Assembly: GCF_001577835.2 (NCBI RefSeq)
Contig: NC_029527.1
Location: 1,202,809 to 1,266,808, forward strand
Direction: 5' to 3'
Source: Coturnix japonica
Lineage: Eukaryota; Chordata; Aves; Galliformes; Phasianidae
Length of the DNA stretch: 64,000 nucleotides
How positions within the stretch are numbered: the stretch's first letter is position 1; each line of letters opens with the position of its first letter. The notes below the pieces were generated by a model that saw only the letters and a list, made by a program, of their open reading frames with translations, had not been told where the DNA came from and searched no databases. Of this stretch, positions 53,912 to 63,801 are shown one piece after another. Made by a program: the position numbers and the translations under genes.

Positions 53912-56900
53912 CTAAGGCACAGGTAACCAAGAAAGAAAAAAAAAAAAAGAAGCAGGAAGGTGAGCAACACATTCCACACAGTTTTACAACGTTCACTGAC
54001 ACAATCCAAATCAAAGTCTACTTGGAAGAAGCAAATACATATTTATCAACAAGGAGTAGGAAAGAGAAGAGAAAGGGCCAGAATCCTGCTGTGATTCACT
54101 GAAAACTGAAGTTTTCCCTTGGTCCATCATTTGAAGAGTAAAGGAATGAATGAACGCTTAGAACACAAGTCTTAACTGGTACGTGACAACCCTGAGCATG
54201 AGGGGAAGCAGGCACACCTAACCAGACGTGCTCAGCACTAAAGCTGCTCAGAACGCTCCCTGAGTTCCACACAGACCTGAGTTACCCTTTGCAACTGCTC
54301 AAGATTTGCTCACGAAATAATAAAGGTAGGGCAACAAGATTACCATTGGTGTCTTTATTCCAGTTTAACACTCCCAGACATTGGAGAAAGAACCAAGAAT
54401 CAGCCTGGCTTTGTGCTGCTGAAGAGGCAGGTGACAGTGAGTGGCTGCTAATGGCCAGTGAAAGGAGCAGGTCAGATAATGCCCCCTGTGTGAGGCGTCC
54501 AGCTCCAGGGAGAAGGAAGAGCATTCACAGGACAGAGCATATCCATTTGTCATAAATGACCCAGAGTAAGAGCTTCCTCAAATCATGCTAAATGCAGATA
54601 AGGTCATGTTTAAAGTGGCTCTGTACACACAAAGCCCTGTAACATACATTCAAGAATCACTTAAAGGAGAGGTCATTAAGGTAGGCACAGTTTCTCCTAT
54701 TTACAGAAGCATTTACAGCCCGGGCTCATTCTGACACAAGTCCCCGTGCATAACTGAGTGCTAACTACCCCCGGATTGCTGGCAGCCTCTCCTTGCTCAA
54801 GGAGTGGATGAGCAGCCCTGCAGCTCTACCTCCCCATCAGCATCTTCTGCACATCCTCAGGGGACAGCAAGCCATCACCAAGCTGAAATGGACTGCAGCT
54901 ACCCAAAGAGCATGGAAAAATACACCTGCAACAGCAAGACGCCCAGTCTCGATAAGCACTACACACAAGCAGAGTGTGCTACTGAAAAAAAATCAAAAGT
55001 TTAAGGATAGCAAAAGCTGATGTTCTTTACATGAGAAGTAATGATGATTTTATCTAGAGCATTTCCATTGTTCACCTATCACAGGACAAGGGGCTTCCCA
55101 AAAAGCACCAGCTCAATGCAAACAACAAAGCATCCTGAGATTGTACAACACAACACCTCTGATATGGAAAGCTGCTCCCAGCTCACACAGGTCCATGTCT
55201 TTGCTCATTAACTCCACTTGCCAGCAGCATTTCTCAGCTTTCAAGCACACAGAAAAACAACATCCATATGAGTAAATAAAATCTACCTTGAGCCTCTGAA
55301 CTAATCATTTCTGCCATCCACACCTTTGTTACATGCCCAAAGGGCACAGAAAAAAATGCTTCATGCTCCCCAAGAGTTTGTGCAAGGCCGAGGCAGGATC
55401 TCCTGCAACCTGCAGGGACAGCTTCCCTCCCCATAACAATTTTTCATGTTCCAGCTAAAAATGAGACACACTGCTCCAGCAGGCCAAAGTCCAAGGCAGG
55501 AAGATCAGAGTGCTCATATTATACCATAACCAAGGGAAATGAAGGAAAACCTTGGAGCTTTCTAAGATTATCTCACTTCAAGCACATAATGGGTCTAAAG
55601 AACTGATGATCATACAGTACACCCTGCAACACAGTTAAAACATAAGAATGCTGCCCTATTGACAGGTACTCAGCACTGCTGGTGCCTCCTCAAGGCAATC
55701 AAAGAAACATGGCACTGCAAAGGGAGGCAACAAAAAAATCTACCCCCAGCAGCACTGCTGCAGTTCCCATACAAAATATACAAGGATGGAAAGCTACAGC
55801 AGCCAAAAGCCTTTTCAAATACAAGAATCAAAGCAGTTCCTGCTGTGCTTGCTTTTCCCCCCCCCCAAGTATTCTACCTTAAGTCACAGCGAAGTGCCCT
55901 GCAGAAAGGCCAAAGCCAGAAATTGGATGAACTGAATTGCAAATGGCACAAATCCTCCTGCTCTGCCAGCCAGGAAACCCTGCAGGGATCTCCCTTGGAG
56001 AACCTGGTGAATACACACAACCTCACACTGCTTTCCAGGAAGCAGCAGAACAGGGAGCATCTCTCTGATCGTGGATCTGAATCCATGACTTCTTCACTAA
56101 GTTTTGAATATTGTGCCCCACAACAGACTTTAGTTAATGTATCTGATAAGGTAGTGGTAGGAACACTTCATCTTTCCTGACACTGCTGCTGTCAAGACAT
56201 CACATACAGCTCCAGTAGAACTGCTATGAACAAACCATGCAGGACCCACTCAAAGGATGGCACTTCAAAAGACTTTAAACCTCAGGAACAACTCCCTGCA
56301 AACACTTCCTCTAATAACCCACGTGCAATGTATTACTTCAGTACTAAGCACTAATCGGCATCCCCGCATCGTAACCAAGTGCTTTGCTGAGCACTTTCTT
56401 CTTCCAAACAAAGATGTAAAAGCCAGACAGAAAAGACAACCCCAGAGTCACTGAGACCCAGAAGCGCTCACAGTTCCTGCAGGCTCAGACAGCTCCACAC
56501 AGCAAAGAAATACAAGTCCCAGGGAGCTCTGGCTACAAATCCCTAAGAGCAGAGCACAGCTCAGGCTGTTCAGCTTCACCTCTTGCTCCTCAGCACGTGT
56601 GAGTGTCACACTGAGCAGGTCACTCACATATTGATTGTGTTGCATTCTTGAAAAGGATTATGAGGCTCCGAACACACTGACTGCCATACAGACAAGCATT
56701 TTAAATACAGCTGAGAAGACGAAATAGATGAGAAGCAGAATGCAATAATATAATCCCAGATGAGACAAATTAGAAACTTAGGAATCAGAACCCAATTAAA
56801 CACCCAGCAAGCAGATCAGCACATCCATACGCTCTTCATATATTTATCCTTTAACACGGGGAGTTCTTTACTTTGAAGGAAAATAGGAAAGAGTAATAAC

Positions 56901-57684
56901 CTCCTGTTCACAGTTAGTGTTGAACAGCAGAGATGCTGTCAGCTGGTTGTCTGTACCTGTTGAGCCCCAAGCAACCGGAGGAGCCCAGCACAGCCCAGCT
57001 CGCTGTCAGCCCTGGGATGGAGCACAGCAGCAGCTTCCAGATCCCACAGCAGGGCAATAGGAGGCACCGCACTGTTAGGGCTGAGGGGGGCGGAGGGGAA
57101 CCTTCATTTCCAACTTCACCCCTCCCGCAGCCCCCACTTGGTTGCTGTTACACAACGCATACCTTGAATCGCTTTAAATAAATAAATAAATGACCAGGAA
57201 AAGAAACGACATTAAGGCAATAATGGTCGCTGTTGTTCGTTTTTAAAGCTATATCGTCTCTTAACACCGGAGCACAGCACGCAGTTACTCAGCTCTCCCG
57301 GTTCCTCCCGTTCCAGGTCGGGCAGGCACAGCCCGCAGCCAACAGCGCCGTGCGGGCACCGGGCCCAGCACCAACGCGGAAGCGCCGCCGCCTCGATCCG
57401 CGGGCAGTAACGAGGCTCCTGCCGGCAGCCCCGGGACGGGAGCGGAACCGCCGGCCCAAGGAGCGGAGCGGAGCGGACAGGCCGCGGGGGCAGCGCGGTG
57501 CCCTCAGCCCCGCCGACACCGCGGACACCCGCTACCGCGGGGCGGGGCTCACACAGCGGCCCAACCGCCCGCGGCTCCCGCAGGCCCCGAGCCGACACCC
57601 GCCCTCCCGCCCGGCCCGGCCTAGAGGCCGCGGTCACCGGCCCGACTCCCACCAGCCCGACTCGGCCCACCCGTTGCCCCGTAC
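53912..57684 (-). other. DCAF1 first intron
   Basis: Lies between the probable non-coding first exon and the ATG exon. The acceptor side has a long pyrimidine run (the complement of the A-rich 53935-53950) ending in ttag. Contains an AAAT-type microsatellite at about 57176-57191. No other element recognised. Confidence 0.65.
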
Positions 57685-57780
57685 CTGCCCGTTGCCCTGC
57701 TGGGTCGCCGCCGTTGCCGCCCCGGCCCTGAGCTCGGCCCCGCGGCGGCCGCGATGGCGATGGCGGGCACACAGTTTGCG
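57685..57780 (-). other. DCAF1: Probable DCAF1 non-coding exon 1
   Basis: On the minus strand a GC-rich segment ends with CAACGGGCAG and a GT donor at 57684-57683. Two YY1-like cores (gatggcg on the plus strand, about 57752-57765) often mark a start region. The upstream limit is a guess; the start site could lie anywhere from about 57770 to 57950. Confidence 0.5.
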
Positions 57781-57890
57781 CGTCAGCACGATGCGAGCGG
57801 CGGGGCGGGAGGAGCGAGCGGCGAGCGCAGGCCTCGCGCTAGGCCTCATGGGAAACGCAGTTCGCGCCGAGGGCATATCTGCGCATGCGT

Positions 57891-58105
57891 TATGTCAGCG
57901 CTGCCGCAGAGCATCATGGGAGTTGTAGTACTGTGGCGCCACCCACACGCCTACAACCGGAAGTGAGCATCGCCACAGCCCTCCGGGTGAAAAGGGAAAG
58001 ACTGTAGTCTCGCGAGGTTTCTCTCCTTCCCGGAAGGGCCGGAAGGGGGAGCGCTTGCTTCCGGTCGCACTGCTTGTGACGTCACCGCGCCGGAAGTGCC
58101 GCCAT
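57891..58105 (-). promoter_or_regulatory. DCAF1 CpG promoter, motif cluster
   Basis: A compact set of housekeeping-promoter motifs: NRF1 GCGCATGCG (57891-57899); a ZNF143/THAP11-like site, plus strand gcatcatgggagttgtagt (57911-57929); ETS CCGGAAGTG (57957-57965 and 58090-58098); TCTCGCGAG, one base short of the TCTCGCGAGA element (58008-58016); a perfect CRE TGACGTCA (58077-58084); and a YY1-like GCCGCCAT (58098-58105). It lies between the GBP poly(A) signal and DCAF1 exon 1. Confidence 0.75.
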
Positions 58106-58145
58106 ATTGGAAAGGAGGCCGCGAGTGGAGCTGAGTGGGGAGCGC

Positions 58146-58151
58146 TTTATT
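58146..58151 (-). terminator. GBP poly(A) signal
   Basis: AATAAA on the minus strand about 90 nt after the GBP stop codon. It lies only about 40 bp from the first motifs of the DCAF1 promoter block. Confidence 0.8.
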
Positions 58152-58240
58152 TGGCCGCCAGACAGCGGCGGGGGCGGGTCGGCGTTGGCCGCGGGTTGTG
58201 GTTGTGCCTACGGCCGACCCCTGCCCGTTGTGCTGCGGCC

Positions 58241-61200
58241 TTACACCGCGGTGCCCCGGGCCTTGCTCATCCTGGATATCTTCCACACTCTGGCGAGGTC
58301 GCAGGCAGCTCGCACGGCGTCGAAGATATTGGCCGCCAGGTCCTGCTTGCTGCCGCTGATCTCCCTCTTTAACGCCGCCATCTCCTGCTCTAGCAGCGCC
58401 GCCCGCTCATTGAAGCCTCGCTGCAGCATCTCACCGTGCTCCCTCAGCTTCGCTTCCAGCGCCCTGTCCAGCTCCCGCTGCGCATTGGCCGCCTCCTCCC
58501 TCATCTTGGCTTCCAGCGCCTGCAGGTTCTGTGCGTGGCTGCAGCGTTCGTCCTCCAGCAGCGCCTGCAGCTGCTGTTCACGCTCCGCTGCCGCCTTTTG
58601 CTGCTGCTCCATGAGCTGGGCCTGCTGCTTCTGGTCTGGGGGCGAAGGGACGGAGTGAGGGGCACGGAGGATAAAGCAGAGCCTTCAGCTTCTAGTTCGG
58701 GGAGGGGATGCAGGGATGTGGTGAGGATAAAGAGACAATTTGTGGTGTCTCCGGGGCACACTGGAGCACCCCAAGAGATGTGGGCCCTCTGTGAGATGTC
58801 CCCAGGATAGAATGGGACTCCTCAAGAGATGGGGCCATCGTGAGATGTCCCTGGAGGGATACAAGCATTCCTGAAGTACATGAGGATGCCATGAGCTGGC
58901 CCCAGGGAACATGGAAACGCTATGAGATTCCCCTTGTCGCTGGAGGACACAGGGATGGTTGAGGAGGGGAGGAGAGAAAGGACAGCACTGGGTTGGGCCA
59001 CTTACCCTCCAGCTGCTTTTCGACCTCGCTCAGTGCATTGTCTGCCTTCAGCACTGCTCCTGCCTCTGCCCGGCGCTCTGCTAGGAACTCATCCAGCACC
59101 TCCTCGGCCTGTGTGTCCCCACATGATTGAGGCTCAGCCCCCGCCTCCTCCTACCTGATCTTCTATCCAGAGCTACCCTCACCTTGGGGCCCTTGTCCTC
59201 TGCTTGCCGGTAGCCCTCCAGCAGCTTCTGCCTCTCAGCCTCATAGGCGCGGTAGCCTCCGGGTTGTGCATAGGTCCCACGGGCCAGGTTGGTATCCAGT
59301 GCCTGTGCCAGCTCAATCAACAGTGTCTTGCAGCGCCGCCGTGATGCTGCATCGTTCTCCTCCTGCAGGCGGTTGTACTCCGTGCTGATCTGTTCCTGTG
59401 GGTCAGGATGGGGTCGGGGTCATGGTGTTGATGGGGAGAGTGCTGGTGGGAGCACAGATACAGAGGCAGCGCTGGGGGAAGTGAGGTTAAGGGATGGAGA
59501 GCATTGAGGGAATGAGGACAAGGTCATGAAGACAAGGGCAGCCTCGTAGGGATGGGGACTGTGCTGTGTGGACAGGTTAGTGGGGACAAGGTGCCAGGGG
59601 ATGGGAAGTGCTGTGGCAATGGTGACAAGGCCATGGGAACACAGACAGCATTGTAGGGATAGGAGCAAGGCCTGAGGACAGGGACAGTGCTGTGGCACCA
59701 AGGGGGATGGCCAAGCACCATGAGGCGCCGCTGGTGCTCCTGGTCACGATCCCGGAAGCTGCGACGCTGGAAGATGGTGAGTGCCTCATTCAGGTGCTTC
59801 CCATGCGAGGCCGAGAGCTCTGCGGGCTCTGTGGGCAGTGTCAGCTCCCGCATGCCCTTGGCATAGGCCTCCAGCGCTGCAGCCACCGCAGCTGCATTCT
59901 CGTTGGCCATCATCACTGCTGCTGCTCCCTCCAGGCAGGGCAGACGCCCGCTGTTAATGGCCTCCACGTAGCTGTGCAGCAGCAGGCACAGGGCTGTGGG
60001 GGAATGGCACAGTGACACCTCCCTCACCGTTGGCATCTTGCTGCTGTGTGCCACTACTGTCCCCTGTTGCCATCACAATTGTCCCCCTCTGTGTCACCAT
60101 CGTCACTCCATGTCCCCTTATCCCTCCTTCCATCCTCCCCTTACCTCGCCCTGTCAGTTCTCTGCCGTCAGGCAGCGTCTTGTGCCTGGCGGTGTTCAGC
60201 ACGTAGTCACAGAACTTGGCTGCCTGCTGGAGGAAACCTGGGGCCAAGGCGGCCTCGGGCAGCTCCTCCATGCGCCTCTGCTCCCCTGTGCCCAGCGGCG
60301 AAGGCAGCACGAAGCACTTCTTAGTGGGGAAATAGTTGCGGAGGCACAGCCGCGTGGAGTTGTAGTTCTGCACCTTGCGGCCGTGCCCTGTGGAAGGCAG
60401 GCAGGCAGGCAGCTGTCGGTGCTGCCGCTCGTTAGTGCCACCCTAATGACCCCAACGGGGCCGGCACTCACCGTGCTTGAGTTCCAGCGCCTGCTCCAGG
60501 TACTCGTCCTCAGTGATGGGCCGCTCACCCAGGCGCAGCTCCAGCGTGAAGTCGCGCACCACCCACACAAAGCCGGGGAAGAAGCGCACGAACTCGCAGT
60601 CCTCAGCCTCGTCTTCTCTCCCAACACTGTCGTTGCCATCCTTGTTCCCGTCCCGCACGCGGATCATCTCCGACAGCTCCGTCACCAGCCTGGCCCTGCT
60701 CAGGAGCACAACGCTCCCCAAATCCCGCGCCCCCTCCAGAACTCCTGTGTACCCCCCAGATATCTCTGGCCTCCTATGTATGTTGTGTCCCCCCCCACGC
60801 ACAGTGCCCATCTACACCCTGAATATTGCACTCCCTCTTAGACCCTGAATCACCATTAAATCCTGCAGTTTCACCTTAAGTCTGGGGGCTGGAACTACAT
60901 GATCCTTGAGGTCCCTTCCAACCCGGGTCATTCTGTGATTCTGTGTGATTAAATCTGGTGCCCCTTACAACTGCCACAGCCACCTGAATCTTGAGTAAAT
61001 GCCCCATTTTACTCCGAGTCCCACATTGCCCTAAATTTAACAACTTCCCAAATGGTGCTGTTTGTTCTCAAATGCCATGGCTTCAGCCAAAGGCTCAGGT
61101 TGCACAATTTTTTTCTGCCCCAGACCTGTTCCATCCCATCTCTTGCATAGCCCAGTTCCTCCAGTTTTCCCCCAAATCCTGGTACCATCATTGCCAACAT

Positions 61201-62011
61201 CCCTCAGTCTTCTACAAGTCTCGCTTTGCCCACGTCACACAGGTTTTCTCATATTCCCTGTAGCCTCAAACCAGATCCCCCAGCCTCAACCCAGCCTCAC
61301 ATTTCCCCAGTCCCACAGCTACAGCTCATTTCCTGTGTTGCCCACATCCCCCATAGCCCCAGATCCCCGAGTTTCCCCCCAACCCGCCCCATCAACCCGG
61401 ACCCCTGCAGGATACTCGAGGTTCTCCAGCGCCTTCTGGTCGATGGTGCCGATGCTGTTGTACACCAGGGTGCTGGACAACAGCAGCGCCAGTGTGAAGA
61501 TCCAGGCGTCATTGTGGCTGTCACCCTGTGCCCACAGCTGGGTTAGGGGTGGACTGGAGGACTCTGGGGAGCGATGTGGGCCAGCCTTCCCCCCCCGCAC
61601 CCACCTTGTTGGGGTCTCCCAGCCCCTCGGTGTCCAGCAGCACCAAGGTCACTCCGGGACGGCGCGGGTGGGGCAGGCACCACATCCAGATGCCCTTGGT
61701 CTCTGCCCGTACGGTGGGGCCCAGGGGGAAGCCTGCAGGTGGCGATCAGTCACAAACGCCCCCCAGAATACCCCAAGACGCCCCCCAGCAAATGGTCGGG
61801 GTTTCCCCCTCAGCTCACCAATGCGCTTCTGTGCCAGCCGGTTCATCAGGAAGGACTTCCCGGTGCGGTACGGCCCGGCGATGGCCACCACCACCAGGGG
61901 CTGGGGCACCTCCTGCAGCACTGCCAGCGCCGCGGGGTCGAGGGACAGCACGCTGTCCTCGTTGGTCACCAGGCAGAGCGGGGCTGGCATCGGAGGCACC
62001 GGAGCGTCCAT
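58241..62011 (-). CDS. Guanylate-binding protein (GBP), complete gene
   Basis: Interferon-inducible dynamin-like GTPase of innate immunity. Nine exons join in frame: 62011-61819, 61732-61605, 61525-61416, 60689-60472, 60387-60145, 59993-59719, 59395-59183, 59108-59006, 58635-58241, giving 625 residues (human GBP1 592). The G domain has the P-loop GPYRTGKS (46-53, including the Arg finger R49), the switch I Thr in TKGIWMWC (T76), DTEGLGD (98-104) and a VRDF motif in place of TLRDF (188-191). Then come the helical middle domain ([30 protein letters not shown]) and a long charged coiled coil. The end, [11 protein letters not shown], has no CaaX prenylation box. The P-loop second residue is Pro where human has Leu. 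The exon 6 donor (GTGCTT) is weak. The sequence does not show which mammalian GBP is closest. Confidence 0.93.
60885..60947 (+). mobile_element. CR1 LINE 3' tail in a GBP intron
   Basis: A short CR1 end: ggggctggaactacatgatc, then cttgaggtcccttccaaccc and the octamer tail attctgtgattctgtg. It runs opposite to the GBP gene, in the intron between exons 3 and 4 (60690-61415). The rest of that intron shows nothing I recognise. Confidence 0.9.
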
Positions 62012-62047
62012 GGCTGTGCTGCTGACTGGCTTTGCAACGCTTGAACC

Positions 62048-62057
62048 GAAAGAGAAA
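62048..62057 (+). promoter_or_regulatory. ISRE-like GAAANNGAAA, or splice acceptor tract, upstream of GBP ATG
   Basis: GAAAGAGAAA on the plus strand fits the core of an interferon-stimulated response element, 37 bp upstream of the GBP start codon. On the coding strand the same bases read tttctctttc followed by ggttcaag, which would also serve as a pyrimidine tract and AG acceptor for a coding exon preceded by a non-coding exon, as in mammalian GBP genes. I cannot decide between the two. Confidence 0.4.
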
Positions 62058-62465
62058 GCAAACCCGGCCCCCGCTCCCGCCCCCTGCTGATTGTTTTGCT
62101 TTCCTCTAACACCCCTCATTTCCCCGAAATCACAATGCCTCAGCAAGTGGCCCGGATTTCTTGTAGGGGCAGCTGGCACAAGTACAGCACGTCGCTGCTG
62201 TTTGGAGACAACATTCTTCCTGTTATCAACCACTCTGGGCAGCAACAGCTCCAGCGTGTCAGGGTGTGCTGTTGGTACTGCAGCAGAGTACCGTGGTGCA
62301 GCCTCAGTGCGCTGGTATCATCACAGGGCTCATCCACACGGTGCTATGGTACAGCCACAGGTGCCGGCTTGCTGCTGGTGTTGGCTGCCTCGTATCTCTG
62401 TGCCAGACACACGAGTGCTGCAGGAGGTGACGGTCACCCACAAGTATGTGTGTAAAGTTGTGCAT

Positions 62466-62600
62466 GGTGATACCAGCTGCACCACCAGCACTGCGGGGTT
62501 GTGAGGCTGTGTGCTGTCATTGTGCACCAGGCAGAGTAGGGCTGGGATCAGGGGCACCAAAGCCTCCATGGCCACGGTGCTGCCAGAACTAAAAGGGAAA
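62466..62600 (-). pseudogene. Decayed copy of a GBP first coding exon
   Basis: On the minus strand from an ATG at 62569 it reads MEALVPLIPALLCLVHNDST, which aligns with the intact GBP start [20 protein letters not shown]. The likeness continues through NPAVLVVQLV ([11 protein letters not shown] in the intact copy), then stops before the P-loop. The similarity also covers about 30 bp upstream of the ATG, including an AAAAGGGAAA stretch in the place of GAAAGAGAAA. It lies 558 bp from the intact start in the same orientation, so it is a tandem duplicate that lost the GTP-binding part. No downstream GBP exons of its own are seen. Confidence 0.75.
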
Positions 62601-62692
62601 GCACACCCAGCTCCTGCTGCTGCTACCTTTGTTGTATCCAAACCGGGCTCAATGCTGCCCCAAAATGAGAACAACTGGAAAGTGTCATAGAA

Positions 62693-62698
62693 TTTATT
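62693..62698 (-). terminator. Poly(A) signal of GBP terminal exon B
   Basis: AATAAA on the minus strand 27 nt after the stop of the acidic-tail exon, giving a minimal 3' UTR. Confidence 0.8.
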
Positions 62699-62724
62699 GC
62701 ACAGATAGCTGGCAGGGCACAGAG

Positions 62725-62937
62725 CTACACATCACTGTCCGTACTGCTGTCCTCATCACTCTCCTCCAATTCACTGTCTGACAAAGCGAGCTCAAAAAGT
62801 TTGCTCAGGATTTCCACACTCGTGCGACACCATGAGGAGATCTCCATGGCCACTTTCTCCTTCTGCATCTGCTCAATCATTTGCTGCATTGCCCTCGACA
62901 TTTGTTTGAAGCTCTCTTCCATCAGTGCCTTGTACTC
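62725..62937 (-). CDS. GBP-type terminal exon B, acidic tail (partial gene)
   Basis: A 213-nt exon after acag encodes 70 residues and a stop. It starts EYKALMEESFKQMSRAMQQM, which resembles the final coiled-coil helix of GBPs (compare LLKEGFQKESRIM in human GBP1). It continues through an amphipathic segment (WCRTSVEILSKLFELA) and ends in a Ser/Asp/Glu tail (ELEESDEDSSTDSDV) rich in casein-kinase-2-type sites. It enters in phase 0. The matching upstream GBP exons are not in the window. It shares its start and phase with the exon at 63802-63993, so both probably belong to one gene further right as alternative last exons. Confidence 0.7.
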   Translation of the reverse strand, partial: EYKALMEESFKQMSRAMQQMIEQMQKEKVAMEISSWCRTSVEILSKLFELALSDSELEESDEDSSTDSDV

Positions 62938-63384
62938 CTGTGGGACAAGGAGCGGGGCTGGGGGTTGCTGCCACCACAGAATGCCACAGAGCAGCCACAG
63001 TGCATCAGCACCACCTCCGAGCAGCTTAATGAAGACACTGTGTGCTGGTACCACCACATAACACATCCATGGTACATGCACAACATGCAGCACCACCACA
63101 CTCCTTCCTGGTACAGACACACAGCACCATGGCGGAGACACAATGTGCTGGCACCACCACACAACCCCGCGATGCATCACGGCACAATGAGCCAAGAATT
63201 TGTAAAAGAATGACAAGACAGACCAACCACCAAGGCAAATTCCTCCAAAAAGGTGATTGCTCCAGTTGCTGTGGGACACAGCATAAGCTATAAGGATCCT
63301 GATCATGACTCATGGAAGAAGAATGATAGAGGTAACAAGTAGAGGGGCCCTGCCCCAGCCAGGAGGGGGAAATGGGCAATAGAG
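62938..63384 (-). other. Spacer between the two GBP terminal exons
   Basis: Contains imperfect repeats of a phrase like tgtgctggtaccaccacat at 63037 and 63145, with a shorter echo near 63085. No further exon is recognised. The upstream part just before 62937 serves as the acceptor tract of exon B. Confidence 0.5.
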
Positions 63385-63390
63385 TTTATT
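63385..63390 (-). terminator. Poly(A) signal of GBP terminal exon A
   Basis: AATAAA on the minus strand about 410 nt after the stop of exon A, and the only canonical signal I found between that stop and exon B. Confidence 0.65.
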
Positions 63391-63801
63391 GGACTGTATG
63401 GATTTGATAGCGTGTCACATCAGAACCACAGCAACATGAAGCACTGGTGGTGATAGCTGCCAGTGACAGTTTGTGTTGGAGGCCAAAATAAGCCTCTCTG
63501 GTAAAGATTGGCAAAAGCACCTCATTGTGACTGGCCCGGGGGCTCCCTGATTACTAGGTATGAATTACCTCAGAAGGGGGTGTATTAAGGATCCCAAGGG
63601 GTATCGATGGGCATTTGGAGCAGCTGTTGCAGACACAAAGTTAAGCAGCTGTCTGTCATGCCTGGCCTGTCAGAAAATCTATTGTGGGGTTGCTACGGGT
63701 AAAAGAGCAGCAGGTAGCAATTGCTGCAAAAACGGTGCACAGACGGCAATACTGCACCAACAGCATTAAAAGCAGGGACGGCTGCTGGGAGACAGGCTAC
63801 A
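63391..63801 (-). other. Putative 3' UTR of GBP terminal exon A
   Basis: Sequence between the exon A stop and the next poly(A) signal. The plus strand carries a 69-residue open frame (63560-63769, with CLSCLACQ) that I do not recognise and do not call as a gene. Confidence 0.45.

Noticed and set aside
57233-57928. 231-residue plus-strand frame in the DCAF1 CpG island
   Set aside because: Pro/Arg-rich CpG-island translation with no domain. A divergent gene cannot be excluded, but nothing supports one.
59996-60841. 281-residue plus-strand frame across GBP exons 4-5
   Set aside because: It overlaps two confirmed minus-strand GBP exons and their intron and has no recognisable domain.
61062-62090. 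342-residue plus-strand frame across GBP exons 1-3
   Set aside because: A GC-rich shadow of the P-loop and switch exons, with Pro/Ser-rich low-complexity content.
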